Shown here piece after piece: positions 1 to 5,151 of a DNA stretch of 5,151 nucleotides; within the stretch, counting starts at the first letter, position 1, and the number at the start of each line of letters is the position of its first letter. Source of the stretch: Thiodiazotropha sp040507245 (GTDB lineage Bacteria; Pseudomonadota; Gammaproteobacteria; Chromatiales; Chromatiaceae); assembly GCA_040507245.1 (NCBI GenBank), contig JBEVVH010000226.1, positions 1 through 5,151 of the forward strand. Reading direction: 5' to 3'. The translations under genes and the position numbers were made by a program. The notes below the pieces were generated by a model, which saw only the letters and a list, made by a program, of their open reading frames with translations, was not told the DNA's origin and made no database searches.

Positions 1-102
1 GCGCCTACGGCTCGTCGGGTTTCCAGTATCGCCTCGCGACTACCGGGGACTACCAGCCTTCGCTTCGCTTTCCCTGGCTGGCAGCGAATGTCATCCCCGG
101 TA
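1..102. repeat. REP-like palindromic repeat overlapping the 3' part of the pspA-like gene
   Basis: TACCGGGGA at 41-49 is perfectly inverted at 94-102. Inside it, CCAGCC at 53-58 is inverted as GGCTGG at 76-81, leaving a loop made of CTTCGCTTCGCTTTC-like sequence. A second small hairpin, TCGC-CTC-GCGA, occupies 29-39. The nested stems and their position at the tail of a gene resemble REP/BIME-type interspersed elements of gammaproteobacteria. The left boundary is not visible because the window begins inside or near it. That it is multicopy is inference, since one copy only is present here. Confidence 0.5.
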
Positions 103-548
103 TCCGATGGATAAGGCCGTGGCTGGGCGACCATCAGGTTGAGTTTCTGCTGCATGTCACGGAGCCGCAGGCTCTGCTCGTCGATACGCTGCTGCAGCGC
201 CTCGGCAACCGCCTGCAGGCTTGCCAGTCGCTGTTCCAGATATTGGACGACGCGTTCCTTTTCGAGCCGCTGCCGTAATACGCTTCGCGCCAGGGTCTCG
301 TTGTTTTGTTCGAAGCAGAGGTCCAGCTCCTCGTTCAGGGAGGTAATCTCGTCATGCTCTGTCTGCTTACGGCTGTTGAGCTGCTTCAACTCTTCCGCGA
401 TCAGCCGCCCCTGCCGGGTCTCGCGCTCAAGCGCGCCCTGCATCTCGCGGATCGCCTGCTTGAGCAGCAGTTCCGGTTCTTCAAGGGCGTCGAGCACCGC
501 ATGCATATCGGCGCGAAACAGTCGTGTGACTCGGGTGATGAGTGTCAT
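1..548 (-). CDS. PspA/IM30-family phage-shock-like protein, C-terminus off the window
   Basis: Reading leftward from the ATG at 548-546, the frame stays open for 182 codons to the window edge, so the gene is partial. An AGGAG ribosome site lies at 559-555, six bases before the ATG, which supports this start. Residues 1-36 carry the PspA/IM30 N-terminal pattern: an amphipathic helix (RVTRLFRAD), then a PxxLLxQAIREM segment. Residues 37-140 are a charged heptad-like coiled coil with many Glu, Gln, Arg and Leu. E. coli PspA and Vipp1 bind the inner face of the cytoplasmic membrane, oligomerise and protect against envelope damage; a similar role is inferred here. After about residue 145 the family pattern stops, and residues 149-182 are encoded by a palindromic repeat (1-102), so the last helical region of PspA (full length about 222 residues) is not visible. 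No PspF or sigma-54 promoter is seen. It is divergent from a two-component operon that may control it. The family call is firm; true pspA orthology is not. Confidence 0.8.
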   Translation of the reverse strand, partial: MTLITRVTRLFRADMHAVLDALEEPELLLKQAIREMQGALERETRQGRLIAEELKQLNSRKQTEHDEITSLNEELDLCFEQNNETLARSVLRQRLEKERVVQYLEQRLASLQAVAEALQQRIDEQSLRLRDMQQKLNLMVAQPRPYPSDTGDDIRCQPGKAKRRLVVPGSREAILETRRAVG

Positions 549-645
549 TGGGATCTCCTGTCATAGGGTTGCGATCGGTACGCTTTCAGTCTATGAACCG
601 CCCCGGGAACTAAACAGACAGGGGTTGGTAAAACTGCAGCCCCCG

Positions 646-663
646 GATTTACAAAAGATTTAC
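646..663. promoter_or_regulatory. Tandem GATTTAC boxes, probable OmpR-family response-regulator site
   Basis: GATTTAC occurs at 646-652 and again at 657-663, an exact start-to-start period of 11 bases. On the minus strand this reads GTAAA-N6-GTAAA, which fits the published CpxR box form (GTAAA, 4-8 bases, GTAAA) and the one-turn half-site spacing used by OmpR/PhoB-class dimers. A further GTAAA at 628-632 (plus strand) sits in the loop of a possible hairpin, stems 621-627 and 637-643. The site lies 59 bases before the regulator start and 97 bases before the pspA-like start, so it could serve either direction. Binding by the adjacent regulator is inferred. Confidence 0.45.
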
Positions 664-722
664 GTTTCCGTGTGAGGCAGACTTGTTAAGCTGTGTGTCA
701 CAATGAGCCCTGAACCCAGACC

Positions 723-1424
723 ATGAACAGCAAACCGCGCATCCTCATCATCGAAGACGAGACAGCGATCCGCACCGGGTTGATCGACGTGTTCGTCTAC
801 CACGGCTACGAGGTGGAAAGTGCCGCGGAGGGACCGGATGGATTGCACAAAGCGCTCTCCGGCCGCTTTGACATGATCCTGCTCGATGTGATGCTGCCGG
901 GCCTAGACGGGTTCGAGATCTGTCAGCGGATCCGCGAGCAGGACCCGGCCCAGCCGGTCATCATGCTGACCGCCAAGACCCGGGACGAGGACATCATCCA
1001 GGGGCTGACACTGGGCGCGGATGACTATGTCGCGAAACCCTTCTCCGTCGCACAGCTGGTGCTGCGGGTTCAGGCGGTGCTGCGCAGGTCCGGAGGCAAC
1101 CCGACGCAGGAGACCCGGATCCGGCTCGGCGAGCGCATGACCGTCGACACCCTGAACCTGGTGGGGGAAACAAACCAGGGTTCATGCCGGTTCACCCGCC
1201 GGGAGATGGAGATCCTGCAATACCTGCATCAGCACTCGGAGCGTCCGGTGCCCCGGGAGGAGTTGCTGCACAAGGTCTGGGGCTATGCGAAAAATCTCGA
1301 TATCGAGACCCGCACCGTGGACATCCATATTGCCAAGCTGCGGCGCAAGATCGAGCCGGACAGTAACCAGCCCCACTATCTGGTCACGGTGCGCGGCGCC
1401 GGTTACCGGCTGTTGAGTGGCTGA
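723..1424 (+). CDS. OmpR/PhoB-family two-component response regulator
   Basis: This 233-residue cytoplasmic transcription factor should be phosphorylated by the kinase encoded just downstream. The receiver domain spans about residues 5-122. It has the acidic pair E11-D12, phosphoacceptor D55 in LLDVMLPGLDG, the switch residue T83 in MLTAK and the conserved K105 in AKPF. The DNA-binding winged helix spans about residues 130-231, with the HKVWGY, ETRTVDIHIAKLRRKI and TVRGAGYRL segments usual for Trans_reg_C domains. Length is normal for the class and no key residue is missing. The ATG at 723 is the first in-frame start, because a TGA at 711-713 closes the frame upstream; the ribosome site is weak. 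The kinase gene overlaps its 3' end, so the two are translationally coupled. The tandem GATTTAC boxes upstream suggest autoregulation. I cannot assign it to a named regulator such as CpxR or BaeR from motifs alone. Confidence 0.93.
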   Translation: MNSKPRILIIEDETAIRTGLIDVFVYHGYEVESAAEGPDGLHKALSGRFDMILLDVMLPGLDGFEICQRIREQDPAQPVIMLTAKTRDEDIIQGLTLGADDYVAKPFSVAQLVLRVQAVLRRSGGNPTQETRIRLGERMTVDTLNLVGETNQGSCRFTRREMEILQYLHQHSERPVPREELLHKVWGYAKNLDIETRTVDIHIAKLRRKIEPDSNQPHYLVTVRGAGYRLLSG

Positions 1425-3510
1425 TCCGGTGAAGCGTCTCAGCAGCGGTTTCACAGCCGGGCTCACAGCCGGTCTCACTCAGGGCCGGCTGCGCCGGGCC
1501 CTGGCGCTGTTTTTCATCGCCCTGTCCCTGCCTTCCGCGATTCTGGTCCAACAGGCCTACAGCCGCCTCAAGTGGGAGGCCTTTCACCAGCATCAACAGA
1601 TGGCGGAAGAGCTGACCGACCGGGTGCATGAAACCACTTCGGCCCTGATCGCGCGGGAAGAGGCACGGGGGTTTTCCGACTACGCCTTCCTGGTCATCGA
1701 AGGGGACCCGGGCAACCCCTTCATTCAGCGTTCCCCTTTGGCGGCCTATCCCGTCTCCTCTGAGATCCCGGGACTGGTGGGCTATTTTCAGGTGGATGCC
1801 TCAGGGGCCTTCTCCACACCTCTCTTACCGCCACCGGGTACCGATGCGGCCGCCTACGGTGTCACCGACCGGGAACTGACTCAGCGCCGGCAACAGTCGG
1901 AAACGATCCGCGCAATCCTCAGCGAAAACCGCCTGGTTCATCCCGAACCCCAGGCTGCAATCGCGTTGGAATCCGCCCCCCAGGCCCTTGACGAGTCGCG
2001 GGTCATGGCCCCCGGCCCTCCCGCGTCACTGGGCGCTGCAAAAATGGCAGGAGATTACAGCCCCTCCCCCGCAGGACAGTCCGTGTTCGACCAACTCAGC
2101 CGCTCCGAACCGGCAACGGCCAAACTCAAGAGCCGCGACACCAATACCTTGACGAAAAAACAGGAGGCTTTGGCTCTGCAACCCGCGTTCAGCGAGCAGG
2201 CCGAGGAGGCACCAGAGGCGGCCAGCCTGCGCCGCAAAGCGGCGCCTGCGCCACGTCAGATGCGCAAGGAACTCAGCACCCTGGCTGAACCGGTACAACG
2301 CGATCAGTTCGAGACAGACTCGGCCCGGGAGGCCCTGCGCATCCGGACCTTCGAAAGCGAGATCGATCCGTTCGAGTTCAGTCTTCTGGAAAGCGGCCAC
2401 TTTGTGCTCTACCGTAAGGTCTGGCGGGAAGGTCAGCGCATCATCCAGGGATTGCTGATCGAGCAACAGCCCTTCCTCAGAGAAGAGATTGAAAAACCCT
2501 ATCTCACCACCGCCCTCTCGCAAACGAGTGATCTGGGCATCGCATACCGGGGGGACCTGCTCAGCATATTTCGCAGCACAAACCGCCCTGACTATCTGCC
2601 CGCCTCCGAGTCCCTGCAGGGTTCACTGCTCTACCGCTCGCCGCTCAACGCCCCGTTGGGCGCACTCGAGCTGATTTTCAGTGTCAAGCAGCTTCCGGCC
2701 GGCCCGGGCGGGGTGATCATCACCTGGGTAGCGTTGGCATTGGGACTGGTATTGCTGGTCGGGACACCGTTGCTCTATCGACTGGGTCTGGGGCAGATCA
2801 GGCTGGCGCGCCAACAGCAGGACTTTGTCTCCGCGGTCAGCCATGAGCTGAAGACCCCCCTCACCTCGATCCGCATGTACAGCGAGATGCTCAAGGAGGG
2901 TTGGGCGAGCGATGAGAAAAAACGCGAATACTACGACTACATCCATGACGAGAGCGAACGTCTGACACGACTGATCAACAACGTCCTGCAACTGGCTCGC
3001 ATGACCCGCAACGAGCACAGCGTTGAAATGAGCCCGTACACGGTCAGCGAACTGCTGGACATGCTGCAATCTAAAATCGTCTCGCAAACCGAGCGGGCAG
3101 GCTTTCAACTGAAGTTGCACTGCCCGGATGGGTTGGCGTCCACCCGTCTTGCAGTGGACCCGGACCATTTCCTTCAAGTCTTCATCAACCTGACAGACAA
3201 TGCGATCAAGTTCTCCAAGGATGCCGAGCAGCGGATGATCGAGATCTCCTGCGCCTTGGCCGACCCGCGATCCGTGCAGTTCCAGATCCGGGATTGGGGG
3301 CCGGGTATCACCCGGGAACATGTGAAACGAATTTTCGAACTGTTCTACCGTTCAGAGAATGAACTCACGCGCAAAACATCCGGCACCGGAATCGGGCTGG
3401 CCCTGGTCTACCAGCTGGTGCATGCCATGAAGGGAGAAATTCGGGTGAGCAATGCAAAACCCGGGGCGCTGTTTTCCATCACATTCCCCATAGTGAACGA
3501 AAAGGCCTGA
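1417..3510 (+). CDS. Membrane sensor histidine kinase with large periplasmic domain
   Basis: This 697-residue inner-membrane kinase is the partner of the upstream regulator. After a basic cytoplasmic N-terminus, TM1 is about residues 28-46. A periplasmic region of roughly 380 residues follows, then TM2 at about 432-454. The catalytic part is complete: DHp H-box with H476 in SHELKTPLTS, N-box NLTDNAIKF (591-599), G1 DWGPGI (626-631), F-box FELFYR (640-645) and G2 SGTGIGLALV (655-664). Only about 20 residues separate TM2 from the H-box, so there is no room for a HAMP domain. The periplasmic region has two ordered-looking parts (about 49-168 and 305-428), separated by an Ala/Pro/Lys/Glu-rich stretch that is probably disordered. 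I do not recognise the sensor family; the first part contains GYFQVDASGAFSTPLLP (122-138). The GTG at 1417 overlaps the regulator's stop by eight bases. GTG at 1429, preceded by GAGTGG, is an equally plausible start and would shorten the protein by four residues. Confidence 0.93.
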   Translation: MADPVKRLSSGFTAGLTAGLTQGRLRRALALFFIALSLPSAILVQQAYSRLKWEAFHQHQQMAEELTDRVHETTSALIAREEARGFSDYAFLVIEGDPGNPFIQRSPLAAYPVSSEIPGLVGYFQVDASGAFSTPLLPPPGTDAAAYGVTDRELTQRRQQSETIRAILSENRLVHPEPQAAIALESAPQALDESRVMAPGPPASLGAAKMAGDYSPSPAGQSVFDQLSRSEPATAKLKSRDTNTLTKKQEALALQPAFSEQAEEAPEAASLRRKAAPAPRQMRKELSTLAEPVQRDQFETDSAREALRIRTFESEIDPFEFSLLESGHFVLYRKVWREGQRIIQGLLIEQQPFLREEIEKPYLTTALSQTSDLGIAYRGDLLSIFRSTNRPDYLPASESLQGSLLYRSPLNAPLGALELIFSVKQLPAGPGGVIITWVALALGLVLLVGTPLLYRLGLGQIRLARQQQDFVSAVSHELKTPLTSIRMYSEMLKEGWASDEKKREYYDYIHDESERLTRLINNVLQLARMTRNEHSVEMSPYTVSELLDMLQSKIVSQTERAGFQLKLHCPDGLASTRLAVDPDHFLQVFINLTDNAIKFSKDAEQRMIEISCALADPRSVQFQIRDWGPGITREHVKRIFELFYRSENELTRKTSGTGIGLALVYQLVHAMKGEIRVSNAKPGALFSITFPIVNEKA

Positions 3511-3522
3511 CGCTTCAGCGTC
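3509..3522. terminator. Small hairpin between convergent genes, possible terminator
   Basis: GACGC (3509-3513) and GCGTC (3518-3522) form a perfect five-base stem with a TTCA loop, starting within the kinase stop codon. No T-run follows on the plus strand. On the minus strand, after the leftward yjdF gene, the hairpin is followed by AGGCC and then TTTT, so it could weakly terminate that transcript. The stem is short and the T-run displaced, so support is limited. Confidence 0.3.
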
Positions 3523-3563
3523 TGACAAACCAAGTAACTGTTGAGCGTTTATTCCTCCCAACC

Positions 3564-4178
3564 TCAAGCCTGATCTGTCAAACGTTTGAGTTGCCGGTCA
3601 TGCATCCTGCCCAGCACCACAAGTGAAGCGATCGCTCCCAGCATGGCGAAAAACATGTCCGACTGGGTGTCCCAGATATACCCCTGGGTGCCCAGAAACG
3701 CCTCGGCGGATTCACCGGAGAGCAGCGCAACCCACCATTCAATGAATTCGTAGAACGCACTCACGGCGAGACAGAAACAGACTATGAAAAAATTTCGCCA
3801 TCCGGCTGAGGGGATAATCCGGTTACGAATCACCAGTTCCCGCGCCACCAGCGCCGGAACGAATCCTTGCGCGAAGTGGCCAAGCTTGTCGTAGTTGTTA
3901 CGTGATGTCTGAGTAATTTCCCGTATGTAGTCGAACAGGGGAACTTCGGCATAGGTGTAATGCCCGCCGACCATCAGGATGATGCAGTGGATGAGAATGA
4001 AAACATAGCTGAGCCGGGTCAGCGGATAGGATTTTTCAGTCATCGCCAGGATCACCAGAGCAACCAGTGCCGGAGCGACCTCCAGCAACCAAGTGGGGTA
4101 ATCCTTGGGACTGATCGCCGACCAGATCAGCACCAGAAAATACACAATCAGCCAGGCACTCTTGTATCCCCGGTTCAT
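3564..4178 (-). CDS. yjdF: YjdF/DUF2238-family inner-membrane protein
   Basis: With the start at 4178 this is a 204-residue, very hydrophobic protein with about six membrane segments (roughly residues 8-23, 30-47, 55-72, 100-117, 127-150 and 175-191). Recognisable DUF2238 signatures are GGHYTYAEVPL (71-81), NNYDKLGHFAQG (94-105), the acidic/aromatic FYEFIEWW (142-149) and GTQGYIWDTQSDM (163-175). E. coli YjdF has a similar length (about 209 residues). The family's function is not established; the conserved polar residues (H73, D97, H101, E144, E147, D170, D174) within or beside membrane helices hint at a bound ligand or metal, which is inference. The ATG at 4226 would add 16 residues, polar or charged for the most part, with no ribosome site. 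The ATG at 4178 has AAAGG about 11 bases upstream and begins just before TM1, so I prefer it. The gene lies 99 bases downstream of the lipocalin gene on the same strand and converges on the kinase gene. Confidence 0.85.
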   Translation of the reverse strand: MNRGYKSAWLIVYFLVLIWSAISPKDYPTWLLEVAPALVALVILAMTEKSYPLTRLSYVFILIHCIILMVGGHYTYAEVPLFDYIREITQTSRNNYDKLGHFAQGFVPALVARELVIRNRIIPSAGWRNFFIVCFCLAVSAFYEFIEWWVALLSGESAEAFLGTQGYIWDTQSDMFFAMLGAIASLVVLGRMHDRQLKRLTDQA

Positions 4179-4277
4179 GCTGTTACAGACCTTTCGGCTG
4201 TGATTGACGACCCGAGGCCATTGCATGATGAGCAGACACAGCAGACTGACCGGGTGACCTGCACATGATGTTGTAAA

Positions 4278-4805
4278 TCACGGAACCTGTTCATGCTTCA
4301 CATAGATCAATTGATCAACATCGAAACCCAGCGCCCTGGATTCCCGTCTGAAACGCTCAAGCAGTTCCTCACTCACCTGAGGTGTTCGTGAGAGGAACCA
4401 CAAGTAGTCGCTGTCCGGTCCTGATACGAAGGCATACTGGTAGTTCTCAGGGTCCAGATCGAACACCACATAGGCGCCATAAAAGGGACCAAAAAAAGAG
4501 ACTTTGAGATAACCCTTCGTTGGATCCTCTACAAAGTAGGCTTTACCCTCGGCTGTGCGCCAGTCTCCGTCTTCAGAGGAATAACCTCTGTTCACCACTC
4601 TTACCCCACCATCATCACGAAGGGTGTATTCAGCGGTAATGTTGTCCAGTCCTCTTTCAAATGAGTGGTCGAGCCTGGCGATTTCATACCACTTGCCGAG
4701 GTAGCGCTGCAGATCGAAATTATCCACCGGCTTGACCCGTTCAGGCATGCCAACACAACCGGACAGGAAAAGTACAACGAGTGCAACTTTTACAAAGTTC
4801 ATCAT
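4278..4805 (-). CDS. blc: Outer-membrane lipoprotein lipocalin (Blc family)
   Basis: This 175-residue bacterial lipocalin closely resembles E. coli Blc in order and wording of motifs. A signal peptide with lipobox LSGC puts the lipidated cysteine at residue 17; residue 18 is Val rather than Asp, so Lol sorting should place it in the outer membrane, facing the periplasm. The lipocalin GxW motif is in YLGKWYEIARLDHSFERGL (35-53). It is followed by ITAEYTLRDDGG, EGKAYF, LKVSFFGPFYGAY, DYLWFLSRTP and a C-terminal helix ending in FDVDQLIYV. Blc binds fatty acids and lysophospholipids and is tied to membrane maintenance under stress; the same ligand class is inferred. Length matches the family (about 177). 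The start could be either ATG of the MM pair (4805 or 4802), and no strong ribosome site precedes them. It is first of a leftward pair with yjdF. The gene is visibly less GC-rich than the kinase operon. Confidence 0.94.
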   Translation of the reverse strand: MMNFVKVALVVLFLSGCVGMPERVKPVDNFDLQRYLGKWYEIARLDHSFERGLDNITAEYTLRDDGGVRVVNRGYSSEDGDWRTAEGKAYFVEDPTKGYLKVSFFGPFYGAYVVFDLDPENYQYAFVSGPDSDYLWFLSRTPQVSEELLERFRRESRALGFDVDQLIYVKHEQVP

Positions 4806-4994
4806 GGCGATCGTTATTTATCTCAGTATTGATGAAGCGATTTTTCTGTATGTTGCCTGATTGCATCAGTCATGTGAATGATTTATGAGAATAGCTTTGA
4901 AAGGATTACTGCGACTCTGAGGAACAGCTTATAACCAAGAGCAGTAAAATTGCTTTGATTGAAAGCAAAATCGAAGAGCAGTACGCCTGCGGCG
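4806..4994. other. A+T-rich region upstream of blc without a gene
   Basis: Between the lipocalin start and the short ORF at 4995 I see no coding frame longer than about a dozen codons on either strand. The stretch must hold the leftward blc promoter. Candidate -10-like hexamers exist on the minus strand, but none has a convincing -35 partner at 16-18 bases, so no promoter is called. The one clear structure is the repeat-flanked palindrome at 4937-4983. Confidence 0.5.
4937..4983. repeat. Palindrome flanked by perfect 10-base direct repeats
   Basis: AAGAGCAGTA occurs at 4937-4946 and again at 4974-4983. Between the copies, TTGCTTT (4950-4956) and AAAGCAA (4962-4968) form a perfect inverted repeat around GATTG. 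The stem is A+T-rich with no long T-run, so an operator or looping site is more likely than a terminator. It lies about 130-180 bases before blc and just before the short ORF at 4995, so it could act on either side. Confidence 0.45.
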
Positions 4995-5093
4995 ATGAAA
5001 AAAACTATCAGTATCTTTCTATGCCTGAGCACTACCGCCGTTCCTGTCATCGCCGAGGCCGGTAGTGTTCAGAATTCTGTGTCATTTCTATAA
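4995..5093 (+). CDS. Short ORF encoding a signal peptide with a 10-residue mature end
   Basis: The 32-codon frame begins MKKTISIFLCLSTTAVPV. It has two lysines after Met, a hydrophobic core at about residues 5-19, and an A-E-A motif at 20-22 that would suit signal peptidase I. It then ends after ten more residues with TAA. This is a textbook Sec signal peptide with almost no mature protein. It may be a genuine small exported peptide, or the surviving 5' end of a secreted-protein gene cut by a frameshift or deletion. No strong ribosome site is visible before the ATG. I recognise no family. A hairpin at 5025-5072 lies within the frame, and another possible start follows at 5117. Confidence 0.35.
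   Translation: MKKTISIFLCLSTTAVPVIAEAGSVQNSVSFL
5025..5072. other. Long-stem inverted repeat inside the short ORF
   Basis: Bases 5025-5037 pair with 5060-5072 over 13 positions, with a single G-T wobble (5029 with 5068), around a 22-base loop. The core is CACTACCG against CGGTAGTG. No T-run follows on either strand, so it is not an intrinsic terminator. It could be an RNA structure limiting translation, part of a small RNA, or a remnant of a palindromic repeat. Confidence 0.45.
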
Positions 5094-5116
5094 ACTTAGG
5101 CTAAAAGAGATGATAC

Positions 5117-5151
5117 ATGAAAGGCAAAATACAATTCGACATGGAAAGTGC
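5117..5151 (+). CDS. Possible start of a gene cut by the window edge
   Basis: ATG at 5117 opens a frame reading MKGKIQFDMES that continues off the window. AAAAGAGA at 5103-5110 could act as a ribosome site seven bases upstream. It begins 23 bases after the stop of the short ORF, so they might share a transcript. Another ATG at 5110 opens a different frame (MIHERQ) that is also unclosed. Eleven codons are too few to identify a family. Confidence 0.3.
   Translation, partial: MKGKIQFDMES

Noticed and set aside
605..633. Sigma-E-like promoter starting at GGGAACT
   Set aside because: The -35-like element is reasonable, but there is no TCTGA/TCAAA-type -10 at the right spacing.
139..675. 178-codon plus-strand frame rich in Ser, Arg and Cys
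   Set aside because: It is antisense to the PspA-like coiled coil, has low-complexity composition and no family character; the minus-strand frame has a ribosome site and clear PspA pattern.
2026..3321. Long minus-strand frames of 165 and 232 codons
   Set aside because: They lie opposite the intact histidine kinase, whose catalytic boxes are all conserved, and show no domain of their own.
723..3510. Proteobacterial dedicated sortase two-component system (PdsR/PdsS)
   Set aside because: The kinase has a similar length, but no sortase or LPXTG protein is in the window, and I could not match the receiver or sensor sequence to that family.
4196..4226. Upstream ATG (4226) as the yjdF start
   Set aside because: It lacks a ribosome site and adds a polar 16-residue extension not expected in the family; the ATG at 4178 is better placed.
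4231..4246. AGCAGAC direct repeat between blc and yjdF
   Set aside because: Two 7-base copies nine bases apart without conserved context are too weak to call a site.

Overview
The window looks like chromosomal DNA from a gammaproteobacterium. The evidence is an E. coli-like Blc lipocalin, a YjdF-type membrane protein, an OmpR-class two-component pair and a PspA-family protein. Species cannot be fixed from this sequence. The left two thirds are GC-rich, while the last 350 bases or so are clearly richer in A+T. I see no rRNA, tRNA, CRISPR array, transposase or phage gene.

Left part (1-3510): a PspA/IM30-family coiled-coil gene runs leftward off the window edge, and its visible C-terminal end lies inside a REP-like palindromic repeat. 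It is divergent from a rightward two-gene operon encoding an OmpR/PhoB-type response regulator and an overlapping membrane histidine kinase with a large periplasmic domain. The 174-base divergent region carries two GATTTAC copies 11 bases apart. On the other strand these read GTAAA-N6-GTAAA, a spacing typical of OmpR-family regulator sites and very close to the CpxR box. The simplest reading is an envelope-stress module: the kinase senses a periplasmic signal, the regulator binds the shared intergenic region, and the PspA-like protein is a candidate output at the inner membrane. This is inference from layout and motifs.

Middle (3511-4805): two leftward genes, convergent with the kinase. The upstream one encodes a Blc-type outer-membrane lipoprotein lipocalin and the downstream one a six-helix YjdF/DUF2238 inner-membrane protein. 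They are 99 bases apart and may be co-transcribed. A small hairpin sits between the convergent kinase and yjdF ends.

Right end (4806-5151): A+T-rich and without a long gene. It holds a palindrome flanked by perfect 10-base direct repeats, a 32-codon ORF that reads as a Sec signal peptide with almost no mature part and contains a 13-bp hairpin, and a possible gene start cut by the window edge.
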